From an uncultured Verrucomicrobiota bacterium (GTDB lineage Bacteria > Verrucomicrobiota > Verrucomicrobiia > Verrucomicrobiales > Verrucomicrobiaceae), in contig CAINXC010000322.1 in assembly GCA_903854655.1 (NCBI GenBank), positions 1 through 42,844 of the forward strand: a stretch of 42,844 nt of DNA. The letters run 5' to 3'. This document shows positions 26,728-34,870 of the stretch, in pieces. A model generated the notes under the pieces. That model made no database searches, was not told where the DNA came from, and saw only the letters and a program-made list of their open reading frames with translations. Numbering within the stretch: position 1 is the first letter of the stretch; every line of letters begins with the position of its first letter. Position numbers and translations under genes: made by a program.

Positions 26728-27852
26728 CTATTGCCCGAGCTGCCCGCACATGGCCAGCGCTTTCAGCGCCTGGCAGGTGGCAATGTAGGTGCTGAACTGG
26801 TAGTTGCCGCGATACAGGGACTGCATCCACCAGCGGCCGCTGGCGCGCTGCTCACCCTTGAGCCAGGCAATGCCGCGCTGGATGCGGCCGTCTTCGGCAG
26901 GCACTCCGCTCTCGCGCAGCAGGACGATGGCGAGACCGGTCATGTACGGATCGCTTCCCGGGCTGGCGGCGTCGGGCTGGCTCTCGACAAGCTGTATCAC
27001 CTTGTCCGTCATGTGGTCGCTCCAGTTGCGGATGTCGGACATCCGGCGGGTGGACCATCCGCCGTCGGGAAGCTGCTTCTGCCAGAGCATGGCGATGGCG
27101 GAATCGCGCTGCTCCTGGGGCGCAAGTTCCGGCATGAGCGCCGCGAGGTCCAGACGCAGGGCGCGCTCATAGTCGTTGCGCGGCGGGGTGTCGCGCAGGA
27201 AGGCCTTCATCCTGTCCACGCGATGGAGCAAGTCCTCGTCCTTCAGCGCGGCGAGCCAGCCCGGCGCATCGACCAGCGCCCGCGCCGCGTGCAGGGTCAG
27301 TTCGAAATCGGTGGTCACATAGGGAATCTCCACCTCGCCAGGCTGGAGATAGCCGCCGTGGCCGGACTGATGCAGCAGCATGTCGCGCAAGGCTCGCTGC
27401 GTGGGCTCCGAAAGCTTGCCGGTCACATGCTTGTCCCATTCGGCCAGGCCGGCGGCACGCCAGATGGAGCGGTCGGCCTGGGCATAATAGGCGATGCCGC
27501 CGGGGCTGGTCTTGGGCTCCGGCAGCTTGTCAGGGATGGTCTTGATGAAGTCCGCAAGCAGTTCCCCGCTGGGCTTGCCGAGCTGCGGGGTGAGGAAGGG
27601 CCGTTCCAGCATGTAAACACCCGTGGTATGGCAGGCGACGCAGGATTTTTCGCGTGTCCAGGCCACCGCCCCGTCATCCAGGTACTTCGCGGCGGCACGC
27701 ACGCTGTCTGCGCTGAAAGCCTTGACCTTCGGCTCCCCGGCGGTGGGCACGGGGATCTGGATGTCGCCGCTCTGGTACTGAAACGCCGGCCCAGCCAGGG
27801 CGTTGCCCGCAACGGCCAAAGAAAGGAGGAGCAGAAACGGGCGAATGATCAT
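26728..27852 (-). CDS. Secreted single-heme CxxCH protein with squalene cyclase-like alpha-toroid
   Basis: 374 residues. A signal peptide (MIIRPFLLLLSLAVAGNALA, cut after ALA) directs export. A c-type heme attachment motif CVACH lies at about residues 71-75. The rest is mostly helical with prenyltransferase/squalene-cyclase-like repeats: LHQSGHGGYLQPGE, MLWQKQLPDGGWSTRRM and GIAWLKGEQRASGRWWMQSL, QW-type motifs. The fold suggests a heme-bearing alpha/alpha toroid in the periplasm rather than a cyclase, since no DxDD was seen. ATG 27852 is preferred over 27885 because it begins the signal peptide. Electron-transfer role is inferred only from the heme motif. Confidence 0.75.
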   Translation of the reverse strand: MIIRPFLLLLSLAVAGNALAGPAFQYQSGDIQIPVPTAGEPKVKAFSADSVRAAAKYLDDGAVAWTREKSCVACHTTGVYMLERPFLTPQLGKPSGELLADFIKTIPDKLPEPKTSPGGIAYYAQADRSIWRAAGLAEWDKHVTGKLSEPTQRALRDMLLHQSGHGGYLQPGEVEIPYVTTDFELTLHAARALVDAPGWLAALKDEDLLHRVDRMKAFLRDTPPRNDYERALRLDLAALMPELAPQEQRDSAIAMLWQKQLPDGGWSTRRMSDIRNWSDHMTDKVIQLVESQPDAASPGSDPYMTGLAIVLLRESGVPAEDGRIQRGIAWLKGEQRASGRWWMQSLYRGNYQFSTYIATCQALKALAMCGQLGQ

Positions 27853-27907
27853 GGGCAGGGATACGCGAAACGAATGAACCGTCATTCATGCGAAAACCGC
27901 CCGGATC

Positions 27908-29392
27908 CTACCAGCAGCCCGCGCGCAGCTCGTTGAAAGCAGCGCCCAGCATTTCGGCCAGATCGCCTGAGGAAAGGGCCTCGGGCGAGCGCCAGCCGCC
28001 TGCGAGGCAAAGCTCAGCCGAGCGACCGACAAGCCAGCTCCCCAGGCTTGCCGCGTCGTGGGGGCTCATGCCTTGCGCAACCAGCGCGGCGCACAGGCCG
28101 GTGAGCACATCGCCGATGCCACCGGTGGCCATGCCAGGATGGCCGGTGGTGTTGAAACGAGAGGGCAGGTGGGCGGTGGCGATCACGCTGCGAGAGCCCT
28201 TGTAAAGCAGGGTCGTGCCTGGATGCGCCTGCACAAAGGTTTCCGCGAGGGTGGCGCGGTCCAGCGCCGACCAGCCGGGCTGATTGGCGATGAGTCTTGC
28301 CATTTCGCCAGGATGCGGGGTGAGCAGGCGCGGACCCGGCATCTCGCCAAGGTCATGCCTGGCCAGAATCGTCAGCGCATCGGCATCGACCACCACCGGC
28401 TGGGTCGCCTGGCGCAGAATGGCGAGGACCTCGTCCTCGTGGGCGAAACCGAGACCCGGGCCCATCGCCAGCACATCAAAGCCCTCCAGCGCCTCGGTGT
28501 ATTCCGCCACCGGCCTGACCATGATCTCCGGCGGCAGCTTCATCGCCAGCAGGTCGTAGGCACCCGGCTTGGCAAACAGCGTGATCAGCCCCGCACCGCC
28601 GCGCAAAGCCCCCAGACTGGAAAGCACCGCCGCGCCCAGATAGCCGCGCGAACCCGCAATCACGGCCACCCGCCCGGCCTGCCCCTTGTGCATGCCAAAG
28701 CGCCGGCACGGCAGCAATGGACGGAGCAGAGCCGGGCTGATGATTTCACGCCCGCAGGCTTCTCCTCCGGGCTGCAATTCAGGCAGGGGCACCAGCGCCA
28801 GCCTGCCCACGTGGTCCAGGGCCTGATCGGCGAGCAGGCCGGCTTTGACCTGCCCCACCGTCGCGGTGATGTCCGCCTCCACGGCATCGGCGCAGGGTTC
28901 GCCAGTGTCTCCGTTCAGGCCGGAAGGGATGTCCATCGCCACGGTGCTGGCGTGGCGGGTGCGGCGCAGGTCGTTCATCTCCGCCGCCAGCCCTCTCATC
29001 ACACCGGTCAGCGGCCCGGTGGCGCCAATGCCCAGCAGGCCGTCAAGCAGCACCACCGGCCCCTGAAACTCCGGCACGGCCGGGCAGGGCTCCACATCGC
29101 TGCCCAGGGCGAACCAATGCTCCTCCGGGAGCGTTTTCATCTGCCCGGGCTCACAGGTCAGGCGCGCCACCAGCCGCCAGCCCAGGCGTTGCAGTTCCCG
29201 CCCTGCCACCAGCGCATCCCCGGCGTTGTTGCCCTTGCCCAGGAAGAGCACCAGCAGACCCGGCTTCGGGAAGAACTGCCGGACCACCCCGGCGATCCCC
29301 CGCCCCGCCGCTTCCATGAGATCCGCCGCGCTGACACCCCGCGCAAACGCGGCGGCTTCGATCTGCTGCATCTGGGAACAGGTGACAATCAT
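27908..29392 (-). CDS. nnr: Bifunctional NAD(P)H-hydrate epimerase / ADP-dependent dehydratase
   Basis: 494 residues with two domains. Residues 1-215 are the YjeF_N epimerase: LGKGNNAGDALVAGRELQRLGW and VAMDIPSGLNGDTG. Residues ~225-494 are the ribokinase-like dehydratase: KGQAGRVAVIAGSRGYLGAA, LLTPHPGEMARL and NTTGHPGMATGGIGDVLTG with its catalytic Asp. It repairs the hydrated cofactors NADHX and NADPHX, epimerising the R form and dehydrating the S form using ADP. The frame extends upstream to 29563, but ATG 29392 (MIVTCSQMQQIE) matches the family start. Confidence 0.94.
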   Translation of the reverse strand: MIVTCSQMQQIEAAAFARGVSAADLMEAAGRGIAGVVRQFFPKPGLLVLFLGKGNNAGDALVAGRELQRLGWRLVARLTCEPGQMKTLPEEHWFALGSDVEPCPAVPEFQGPVVLLDGLLGIGATGPLTGVMRGLAAEMNDLRRTRHASTVAMDIPSGLNGDTGEPCADAVEADITATVGQVKAGLLADQALDHVGRLALVPLPELQPGGEACGREIISPALLRPLLPCRRFGMHKGQAGRVAVIAGSRGYLGAAVLSSLGALRGGAGLITLFAKPGAYDLLAMKLPPEIMVRPVAEYTEALEGFDVLAMGPGLGFAHEDEVLAILRQATQPVVVDADALTILARHDLGEMPGPRLLTPHPGEMARLIANQPGWSALDRATLAETFVQAHPGTTLLYKGSRSVIATAHLPSRFNTTGHPGMATGGIGDVLTGLCAALVAQGMSPHDAASLGSWLVGRSAELCLAGGWRSPEALSSGDLAEMLGAAFNELRAGCW

Positions 29393-29525
29393 GAGACCAG
29401 GGATAACCCGACAAGGGTCGCGCAGGCAACACATGAGTTTGATGCATTGCAAAGTGATGCCCTTGCAGGCCGGAACAAGCGCAACATGGCCCTTGTGCGC
29501 GAATGAGTGGGACGAATGCGCTGCA

Positions 29526-29962
29526 ATGGATGATTCACCGACCCCACCCCCTCCTCCAGGCAAGGCCTGGCGGATCGCGGTCGTGGATGACTACGCCATC
29601 ATCAGGGCGGTGTTCAAGAGCCTGGTGAAGACGACCCGGCGCTGGAGTTCCTGTGGAGCGCCTCCTCGCTCACCGAAGCACGCTCGAATCTCCACCGCTC
29701 CATTCCTGACCTGCTGATCGTGGACATCACCCTGCCAGACGGCGAGGGCTACGAGTTGATCACTGAAACACTCGCGCGGCTGCCGGATCTGCGAGTGCTC
29801 GTGGTGTCAAGCCGTGAGGGAGAAGAACATGCCAGGCGCGCCCTTGACTGCGGGGCCAGGGGCTACCTGCCAAAAAGCTCCTCACCAGACGACATCGTCA
29901 ACGCGATTTCCCGGATCCAGCAGGGCGGCACCTGCTTCAAATGCCTCCATCCCTGTGGCTGA
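29526..29962 (+). pseudogene. Response regulator receiver domain, broken by one-base frameshift
   Basis: Frame 1 from ATG 29526 encodes WRIAVVDDYAIIRAVFKSL, a receiver N-terminus with the acidic DD pair, and runs to about 29636. The rest of the domain continues in another frame: PALEFLWSASSLTEARSN, then LLIVDITLPDGEGYE with the phospho-acceptor Asp, VVSSREGEEHA and YLPKSSSPDD. The join needs one extra base in the CCC at 29635-29637 (ACCCGG to ACCCCGG). After the receiver only a short tail, GGTCFKCLHPCG, precedes the stop, and no helix-turn-helix follows. It is either a pseudogene, a sequencing error, or a stand-alone receiver with an indel. It lies upstream of the ECF sigma gene. Confidence 0.75.
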
Positions 29963-30071
29963 AACGGGTTTTGGTGCTGTTCGTCAATGGTAGGGCTTCA
30001 CCCCATTGAGGAGGATACGACCACCCGGCACACTCGGTCTGTCGCGAAAACCAACGCCCACCCACCTTGCC

Positions 30072-30680
30072 ATGAACACATATCCAGAAGCAGAAGAAGC
30101 AGCCGGGCGCTCAGACGAAGCCCTGCTCGAAGACATCGCCAGCAACAAATCAGCACAATCGCTGGAACAACTCTACCGGCGCCATCGTTCGGTGCTGCGC
30201 AGCGTCGTCATGCGCATCATGCATGATGATGCGGAAGTGGACGACGTGCTGCAGGACGTCTTCATCCAGGTGTGGAACCAAAGCAACCACTACTCGGCCG
30301 AAAAGGGCCAGGTGCTCGGCTGGCTCATCATCCTGGCACGCCGCCGCACCCTCGACCGGCTGCGCCAGCGCTGCGCCTACCAGCGGGCCACGGACCGTTT
30401 TGAAGCGGAGCATGAACGCCGTGCCGACGAGGGCGTGGACGACTGCGTGGTGGAGCAGGACGTGTGCAGCAACGACCTGCGCAGCCTGATGTTCACCCTG
30501 ATCCGCCATCTCCCCGCCGCCCAGCAGCAGGTGGTGATGCTCACCTACTTCGAGGACATGAGCCAGCGCCAGATCGCAGCGCATCTGGGGCTGCCTTTGG
30601 GCACTGTGAAGACGCGCATCGAGCTCGGCGTGCGCAAGCTCACCAGCGCCCTCACCCCCCTGCGCGACAAAGTCGCCTGA
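30072..30680 (+). CDS. ECF-type RNA polymerase sigma factor
   Basis: 202 residues. Region 2: LEQLYRRHRSVLRSVVMRI, AEVDDVLQDVFIQVWNQS, and GWLIILARRRTLDRLRQR. Region 4: LPAAQQQVVMLTYFEDMSQ, then QIAAHLGLPLGTVKTRIELG, a helix-turn-helix that contacts the -35 element. There is no region 3, so it is an ECF (group 4) factor, SigK-like in overall form. No anti-sigma gene is adjacent; a YciF-like gene follows after 63 bases and a broken response regulator precedes it. The start is ATG 30072; an earlier in-frame codon at 30006 lies in non-conserved sequence. Confidence 0.92.
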   Translation: MNTYPEAEEAAGRSDEALLEDIASNKSAQSLEQLYRRHRSVLRSVVMRIMHDDAEVDDVLQDVFIQVWNQSNHYSAEKGQVLGWLIILARRRTLDRLRQRCAYQRATDRFEAEHERRADEGVDDCVVEQDVCSNDLRSLMFTLIRHLPAAQQQVVMLTYFEDMSQRQIAAHLGLPLGTVKTRIELGVRKLTSALTPLRDKVA

Positions 30681-30743
30681 AGCTGCGGCGCAGTTTTGTC
30701 AATAAACACGGCCATTCCCCTGCGCACTGGCGATCCAGTGAGC

Positions 30744-31253
30744 ATGAAGACAAGACTTGCTGCACTCGACGGCGTGCTGGCCCACGTATTGACGGACCTG
30801 CACGACGCGGAGATCCAGCTGCAGGGAATCCTGCCCCGCCTCTGGGCGATGGCGCAACAACAAGTCCTCGCGGAAACCCTGCGCGAATTCCTGCACGAAA
30901 GCACCCGGCAGGCGGTCATGGTTTCGGGAATGATCGAAACCCTGGGCGAAAGCGCTCCCGAACGCCCCTGGCAGGGAATGCGCGCCACCATCGCGGAAAC
31001 CGAACAGCTCCTGGCCGGCGTCGAAGGCGGAAACCTGTCCACCACGGACCTGCTGCTCATCAGCAGCTGCCTGCGAATCAAGGCGCTGAAAATTGCCGCC
31101 TACAGCACTGCGCGCTCACTGGCGGAGAAAGGCAGGCACACTGCCATGGCCCAGCTCCTGGAAGACATTCTGGCCCAGGAAATGCAGGGTGAACTGGCGC
31201 TCATGGAGTTCGCCCACGGCACGCTGTTCACCCTTGGAATGGCGCATCTGTGA
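30744..31253 (+). CDS. YciF/DUF892 ferritin-like protein
   Basis: 169 residues, all-helical. Matches DUF892: LAHVLTDLHDAEIQLQGILPRLW with the metal-type Asp/Glu pair, TLREFLHESTRQAVMVSGMIETLG, and late LAEKGRHTAMAQLLEDILAQEMQGELAL. Family members are four-helix ferritin-like proteins linked to stress and are often dimers. Some of the expected iron ligands appear as Glu/His at these helices, but full di-iron occupancy is not certain. It follows the sigma gene by 63 bases, same strand, and may be its target. TTG at 30696 is an alternative start but lacks family similarity. Confidence 0.8.
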   Translation: MKTRLAALDGVLAHVLTDLHDAEIQLQGILPRLWAMAQQQVLAETLREFLHESTRQAVMVSGMIETLGESAPERPWQGMRATIAETEQLLAGVEGGNLSTTDLLLISSCLRIKALKIAAYSTARSLAEKGRHTAMAQLLEDILAQEMQGELALMEFAHGTLFTLGMAHL

Positions 31254-31360
31254 TTCCCTGACGCCGGCTGGTTGAGACGGGGCGTTCTTCAACGTGCCGC
31301 TGCCACGCCCCGGTGATTGCAAGTCCTCGTCGAACCCGACGAAAAATAAGAAAGCGATTC

Positions 31361-32404
31361 ATGCAAGCATTCCTCTGCCAGTGCTCAAACATCCTGTCCT
31401 TTGAGAACAGCCACTGCCTGCAATGCCATGCAGAGGTGGGATTTGATCCCTTGTCCGGCCGCATGCAAACCGTCGGCGCTCAATTCCGGCGCTGCGCCAA
31501 TGGTGCGACCTATGGGGTTTGCAACTGGCTTCTGCCGGCCGGTGCTGCAGAGCAACTGTGCCCTGCCTGCCAGTTGAACGAAACCATTCCTGATCTCCAG
31601 GTGCCCGGCAATGATGTGCTCTGGGCGAAAATGGAGGCGGCCAAGAAGCGGGCGGTTTATTCGCTGCTCCAGTTTGGCCTTCCGCTGGAGCGCAAAAGTG
31701 ACCGGCGCCCGCACGGCCTTTCCTTCCGCTTTCTTGTGTCCCGGGCAGGCGCTCCCGTCGTCACGGGCCATGAATTCGGTGTGATCACCCTCAATCTTGA
31801 GGAGGCCGATGACGCAACCCGCGAGAAGAATCGCAGCCGGCTCCGCGAGCCCTACCGCACGCTGCTGGGCCACTTCCGCCATGAGCTCGGGCACTACTTC
31901 TGGGATCAATGGTTTGAGCATGACTCCAAGCGCGACGAGGTGCTGCCCGCCTTCAGAGCCGTGTTCGGCGATGAGCGGGCGGATTATGATCAGGCATTGA
32001 ATCAACACTATCAGTCGGGACCTCCCCCGAACTGGCAGAACTCTTTTGTCACAGATTACGCCACCGCGCACCCCTGGGAGGACTGGGCCGAAACCTGGGC
32101 GCACTACCTTCACATGACCGATGGTGTGGAGACCGCCCGCTCGTTTGGCGTGGTGGTGACAACGGCGGCCAGGCCCGGAAGCGAATACAAGGCTGACTCA
32201 TGGGCGCTGCCCGCGCCCTTCGACAAGGTCGATCCCGCGCCGTTCCTGGACATGCTCAACGAATGGATGCGCATCTCGCTGCCGCTCAACGAGATGAGCA
32301 GCAGTTTGGGACAAGGCAGGTTCTATCCTTTCGTGCTGGCCCCGCCCGTGGCACGCAAGCTTCACTTCGTGCATTGCATGAGGTGCAGGCCGCTGTTTCG
32401 CTGA
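31361..32404 (+). CDS. Zinc-ribbon metallopeptidase-like protein
   Basis: 347 residues, cytoplasmic. Two Cys-rich parts at the start: C6, C8, C19, C22 and C45, C54, C67, C70, each arranged like a zinc ribbon. A zinc-protease HExxH motif follows at residues 174-178 (HFRHELGHYFW), and the acidic cluster HPWEDWAETWAHYL at 237-250 could hold the third ligand. This matches the putative zinc-binding metallopeptidase family (PF15887). Natural substrate not known. The start ATG 31361 begins directly at the first ribbon; earlier in-frame codons add a short basic stretch. Confidence 0.82.
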   Translation: MQAFLCQCSNILSFENSHCLQCHAEVGFDPLSGRMQTVGAQFRRCANGATYGVCNWLLPAGAAEQLCPACQLNETIPDLQVPGNDVLWAKMEAAKKRAVYSLLQFGLPLERKSDRRPHGLSFRFLVSRAGAPVVTGHEFGVITLNLEEADDATREKNRSRLREPYRTLLGHFRHELGHYFWDQWFEHDSKRDEVLPAFRAVFGDERADYDQALNQHYQSGPPPNWQNSFVTDYATAHPWEDWAETWAHYLHMTDGVETARSFGVVVTTAARPGSEYKADSWALPAPFDKVDPAPFLDMLNEWMRISLPLNEMSSSLGQGRFYPFVLAPPVARKLHFVHCMRCRPLFR

Positions 32405-32410
32405 CGTTCA

Positions 32411-33250
32411 TCAAGCAGCCTCGCGGCACAGCCTTTCAAGGTAATCCCGGGCGCGCGTGGCGCGCGCCAGCGTGTCTGGCACCGATTCATGCTCGCCACT
32501 GGACAGCTCCAGGATGAGCGAGCCGTGAAATTCGCACCTTCGCAACTCTTTCACCACTGACGGCCAGTCGATGGCGCCATCACCTGGCGCGAGGTGGGAG
32601 TCACGATCCCCCTTGTTGTCATTGACGTGCACCATCTTCAGATGCCCGGAAAGCTTGTGTATCACCAGGTTGATCTCCCCTGCCAGAAACGCATGGCCGG
32701 TGTCCAGGCAGGTCCCCACGGTGCAGCTCTTGATCTCGCCCAGCAGATGCATCATGTCACCGGTATGGCCGAACATCAGGTGCGGCAGCATGTTCTCCAG
32801 CAGCAGCTCCAGCCCCAGGTCGCCGCATGAGCCGGCCACCTTGTTGAGAGATTCCGCTGCGTTCTCCAGCCGCTGCAGAAACTCCTCCGGCGGCGGTCGT
32901 CCGGATCGTTCCGGCCCGGGATGCAGCACGATGTGGCGCACGCCCATCACCGCCGCGGCATGGCAGGCCTTGAGCAGTTCATTGACCGCCGCCTCGCGGG
33001 CATGGGGATCAAGGGAGGTGATGTCGATGCGATCGGCAAAGGGCGCGTGGAATGAAAACGGCTGCAAATCCAGGGACCTCATCATCGCCCCCGCCCTGTG
33101 GACATCCTCCTCGCGATGGTAGTCGAGGTGCAGGGGAAACGAGCAGACCTCGATCTCATGAAAACCGCTGGAGCGGATCTCCTGAAGGACATCAAAGATG
33201 CTGCGGCGATAGAAGCATCCCGTGGACAAACCTATGGGCCATTGTGTCAT
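32411..33250 (-). CDS. TIM-barrel metal enzyme of the endonuclease IV / sugar isomerase superfamily
   Basis: 279 residues. Begins WPIGLSTGCFYRRSIFDVLQ, a typical first strand and helix. All nine positions that bind the three-zinc site in endonuclease IV have matching residues here: H68, H110, E152, D183, H186, H208, D217, H219 and E248, with DTGH and RDSH spacing kept. Many sugar-phosphate isomerase/epimerase relatives share most of them, so activity is undecided. The ATG at 33250 overlaps the stop of the primase-like gene (ATGA), which means the two are co-translated and probably work together. An ATG at 33256 is also possible. AP-site repair or sugar isomerisation are both open. Confidence 0.82.
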   Translation of the reverse strand: MTQWPIGLSTGCFYRRSIFDVLQEIRSSGFHEIEVCSFPLHLDYHREEDVHRAGAMMRSLDLQPFSFHAPFADRIDITSLDPHAREAAVNELLKACHAAAVMGVRHIVLHPGPERSGRPPPEEFLQRLENAAESLNKVAGSCGDLGLELLLENMLPHLMFGHTGDMMHLLGEIKSCTVGTCLDTGHAFLAGEINLVIHKLSGHLKMVHVNDNKGDRDSHLAPGDGAIDWPSVVKELRRCEFHGSLILELSSGEHESVPDTLARATRARDYLERLCREAA

Positions 33251-34644
33251 GCGCATTGCCGGGTTAAGAGGTTGGTTTGAAAGGGTTCGAGGCTGCAGCC
33301 CTCCGAATGGGGGCAGCAGAAGCCCTTCTCCTGCGTGGAGGTGCAGTTGAAATCCACCAGCCTGTCCAGGCCCGTTTCGTACAGACCGGCGAAGATGCGC
33401 ACGTAGAAGTCCGCCCGCAGCGCGGCATCGTAGTCGTCCCAGCGCGTGCCCCAGCCAAAGGCGGGATCCTCAAGGCGGGAGCGAATGAAGCCCGCGATAT
33501 GGCGGGGATGCCAGCCATCAGCCAGCAGGCAGCGGGTGATCAATTGCATGCCTGCGGGTTTCAGCAGCCAGTCGTTGGGCCGTTCCACCACATTGCGCAC
33601 GCAGGGTGGCAGGTGCCCGAGCGGCGCCTGGTGGTAGGTCAGCGGCCAGCGCTCGGGAGGGTCGTGCCGGGTCGAGTAATAGAACTCGTGAAAACGCCGC
33701 AAGCGCGAATTGAGGTACTCCGCCAGCAACCGCTCCGTGCCCGCCGCCTGCTCGGGAATGCGGACGCAGGCGCGTTTCGCCAACTCCCTCACCTCGCCTT
33801 CCACCTGGCGCACCTTCAGCGCCACACGCACATCCATTTCGTGCAGCGGAATCACCCGCACGCGCGAAAGTTCGCCCTCGATCCCCAGCGACCGTGCCAG
33901 GCCGGTGAGCCAGGGTTTGAGATAGTAGGTGAAAGGCATCCGCACCATGCGCGTATGCAGCGGGTCGCCGTACTCGGAGATGTCAATCGACACGATTTCG
34001 CGGCGGCGCGTCCTTCCGGGCCCCACATGCACGGCGGTGATTTCGACGGGCAGCTCGCAGTGCGGCACCGCCTCGCTCTTCACCCTGTGCGCCAGGAATT
34101 CCATCAGGAGGCCAAGCCCCCCAAAGGCATTCTGCGACTCTGCGTCGATGCGCCCTTGCACGATCGGCGGCATACGCTCCGAATGCTGGTGCAACAGTTC
34201 AGGCGCGGGCCCCAGCGCGCTGATGCGGCGGGCAAGGGCGGTGTCCCGGGCTATCCTCCAGATAAAGTGATGCCCCTGGCCGGTGATGATGTGCAGGGGC
34301 TCGATCCCCCACCCCAGCAGCACCGATTCGATGGCGGAAACCACCGGGTCCTGGAGGTCAAAGGCCCGCCAGGGATCCATATAAGCCTCCGCCGCCGAAT
34401 CAAAGTTCACATACTCCACATCCAGATGCAGCAGCAGGGATTCCGAATCGGCCAGGGAACGGGCGATGTCCAGATTGCGTTGAAGAAACCAGTCCAGCTC
34501 CTGCGGCGGGCGCAGTTCCCGCCGGTCAAAGGCACAGCCGTCCGAATGGGTCAGATAGACTGCGGAGGCTCGTTCCAGGCTGTCACCACCCAGAAACTCA
34601 ATGAGGCGCCGGCGCACCGTTGCGTCTCTGTAGCAGTCATTCAT
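33247..34644 (-). CDS. Archaeo-eukaryotic primase (AEP)-like protein with PriL-like four-Cys C-terminus
   Basis: 465 residues. Catalytic-core motifs of AEP primases can be matched: motif I D75-x-E77 in LLLHLDVEYVN; motif II ITGQGHHFIWR with H126; motif III D221 in VSIDISEYGDP followed by R232, R235 and P237 (TRMVRMPFT). The C-terminal part begins LPPCVRNV (C348) and ends with C434, C443/C444 and C450. This spacing, about 86, 9-10 and 6 residues apart, resembles the iron-sulfur domain of the large primase subunit PriL. So catalytic and large-subunit-like parts seem fused in one protein. No helicase is adjacent. Function may be primer synthesis or gap-filling; not shown. Family call from motifs only. 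Confidence 0.65.
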   Translation of the reverse strand: MNDCYRDATVRRRLIEFLGGDSLERASAVYLTHSDGCAFDRRELRPPQELDWFLQRNLDIARSLADSESLLLHLDVEYVNFDSAAEAYMDPWRAFDLQDPVVSAIESVLLGWGIEPLHIITGQGHHFIWRIARDTALARRISALGPAPELLHQHSERMPPIVQGRIDAESQNAFGGLGLLMEFLAHRVKSEAVPHCELPVEITAVHVGPGRTRRREIVSIDISEYGDPLHTRMVRMPFTYYLKPWLTGLARSLGIEGELSRVRVIPLHEMDVRVALKVRQVEGEVRELAKRACVRIPEQAAGTERLLAEYLNSRLRRFHEFYYSTRHDPPERWPLTYHQAPLGHLPPCVRNVVERPNDWLLKPAGMQLITRCLLADGWHPRHIAGFIRSRLEDPAFGWGTRWDDYDAALRADFYVRIFAGLYETGLDRLVDFNCTSTQEKGFCCPHSEGCSLEPFQTNLLTRQCA

Positions 34645-34870
34645 GCTGTGCAGCCTTCCCTTTCCCCATGGTCTGCGCCCTCGCTTTCTTTGCGCTCATA
34701 TTGTGCGGCTCTTCGATGTTAGCTCCGGCGCACGATGTTCATGCGACGCGCCGGGCTCTTCATGGAAGATCGCGGAAAGCAGGGGGAGTGGCTGTATGAA
34801 CAGGAGGCTGTTTTGCACCCTGCGGGGATTTGCCGGTGATCTGCACATCCAATCCAGCACCCCGTTTCGA

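Noticed and set aside
29626..29645. Programmed frameshifting in the response regulator.
   Set aside because: The site ACGACCCGGCGC is not a recognised slippery heptamer and no downstream pseudoknot was evident; a simple C indel explains it better.
31279..31311. GGGGCGT / ACGCCCC inverted repeat after the YciF-like gene as a terminator.
   Set aside because: The loop is long (19 bases) and no T-rich tail follows.
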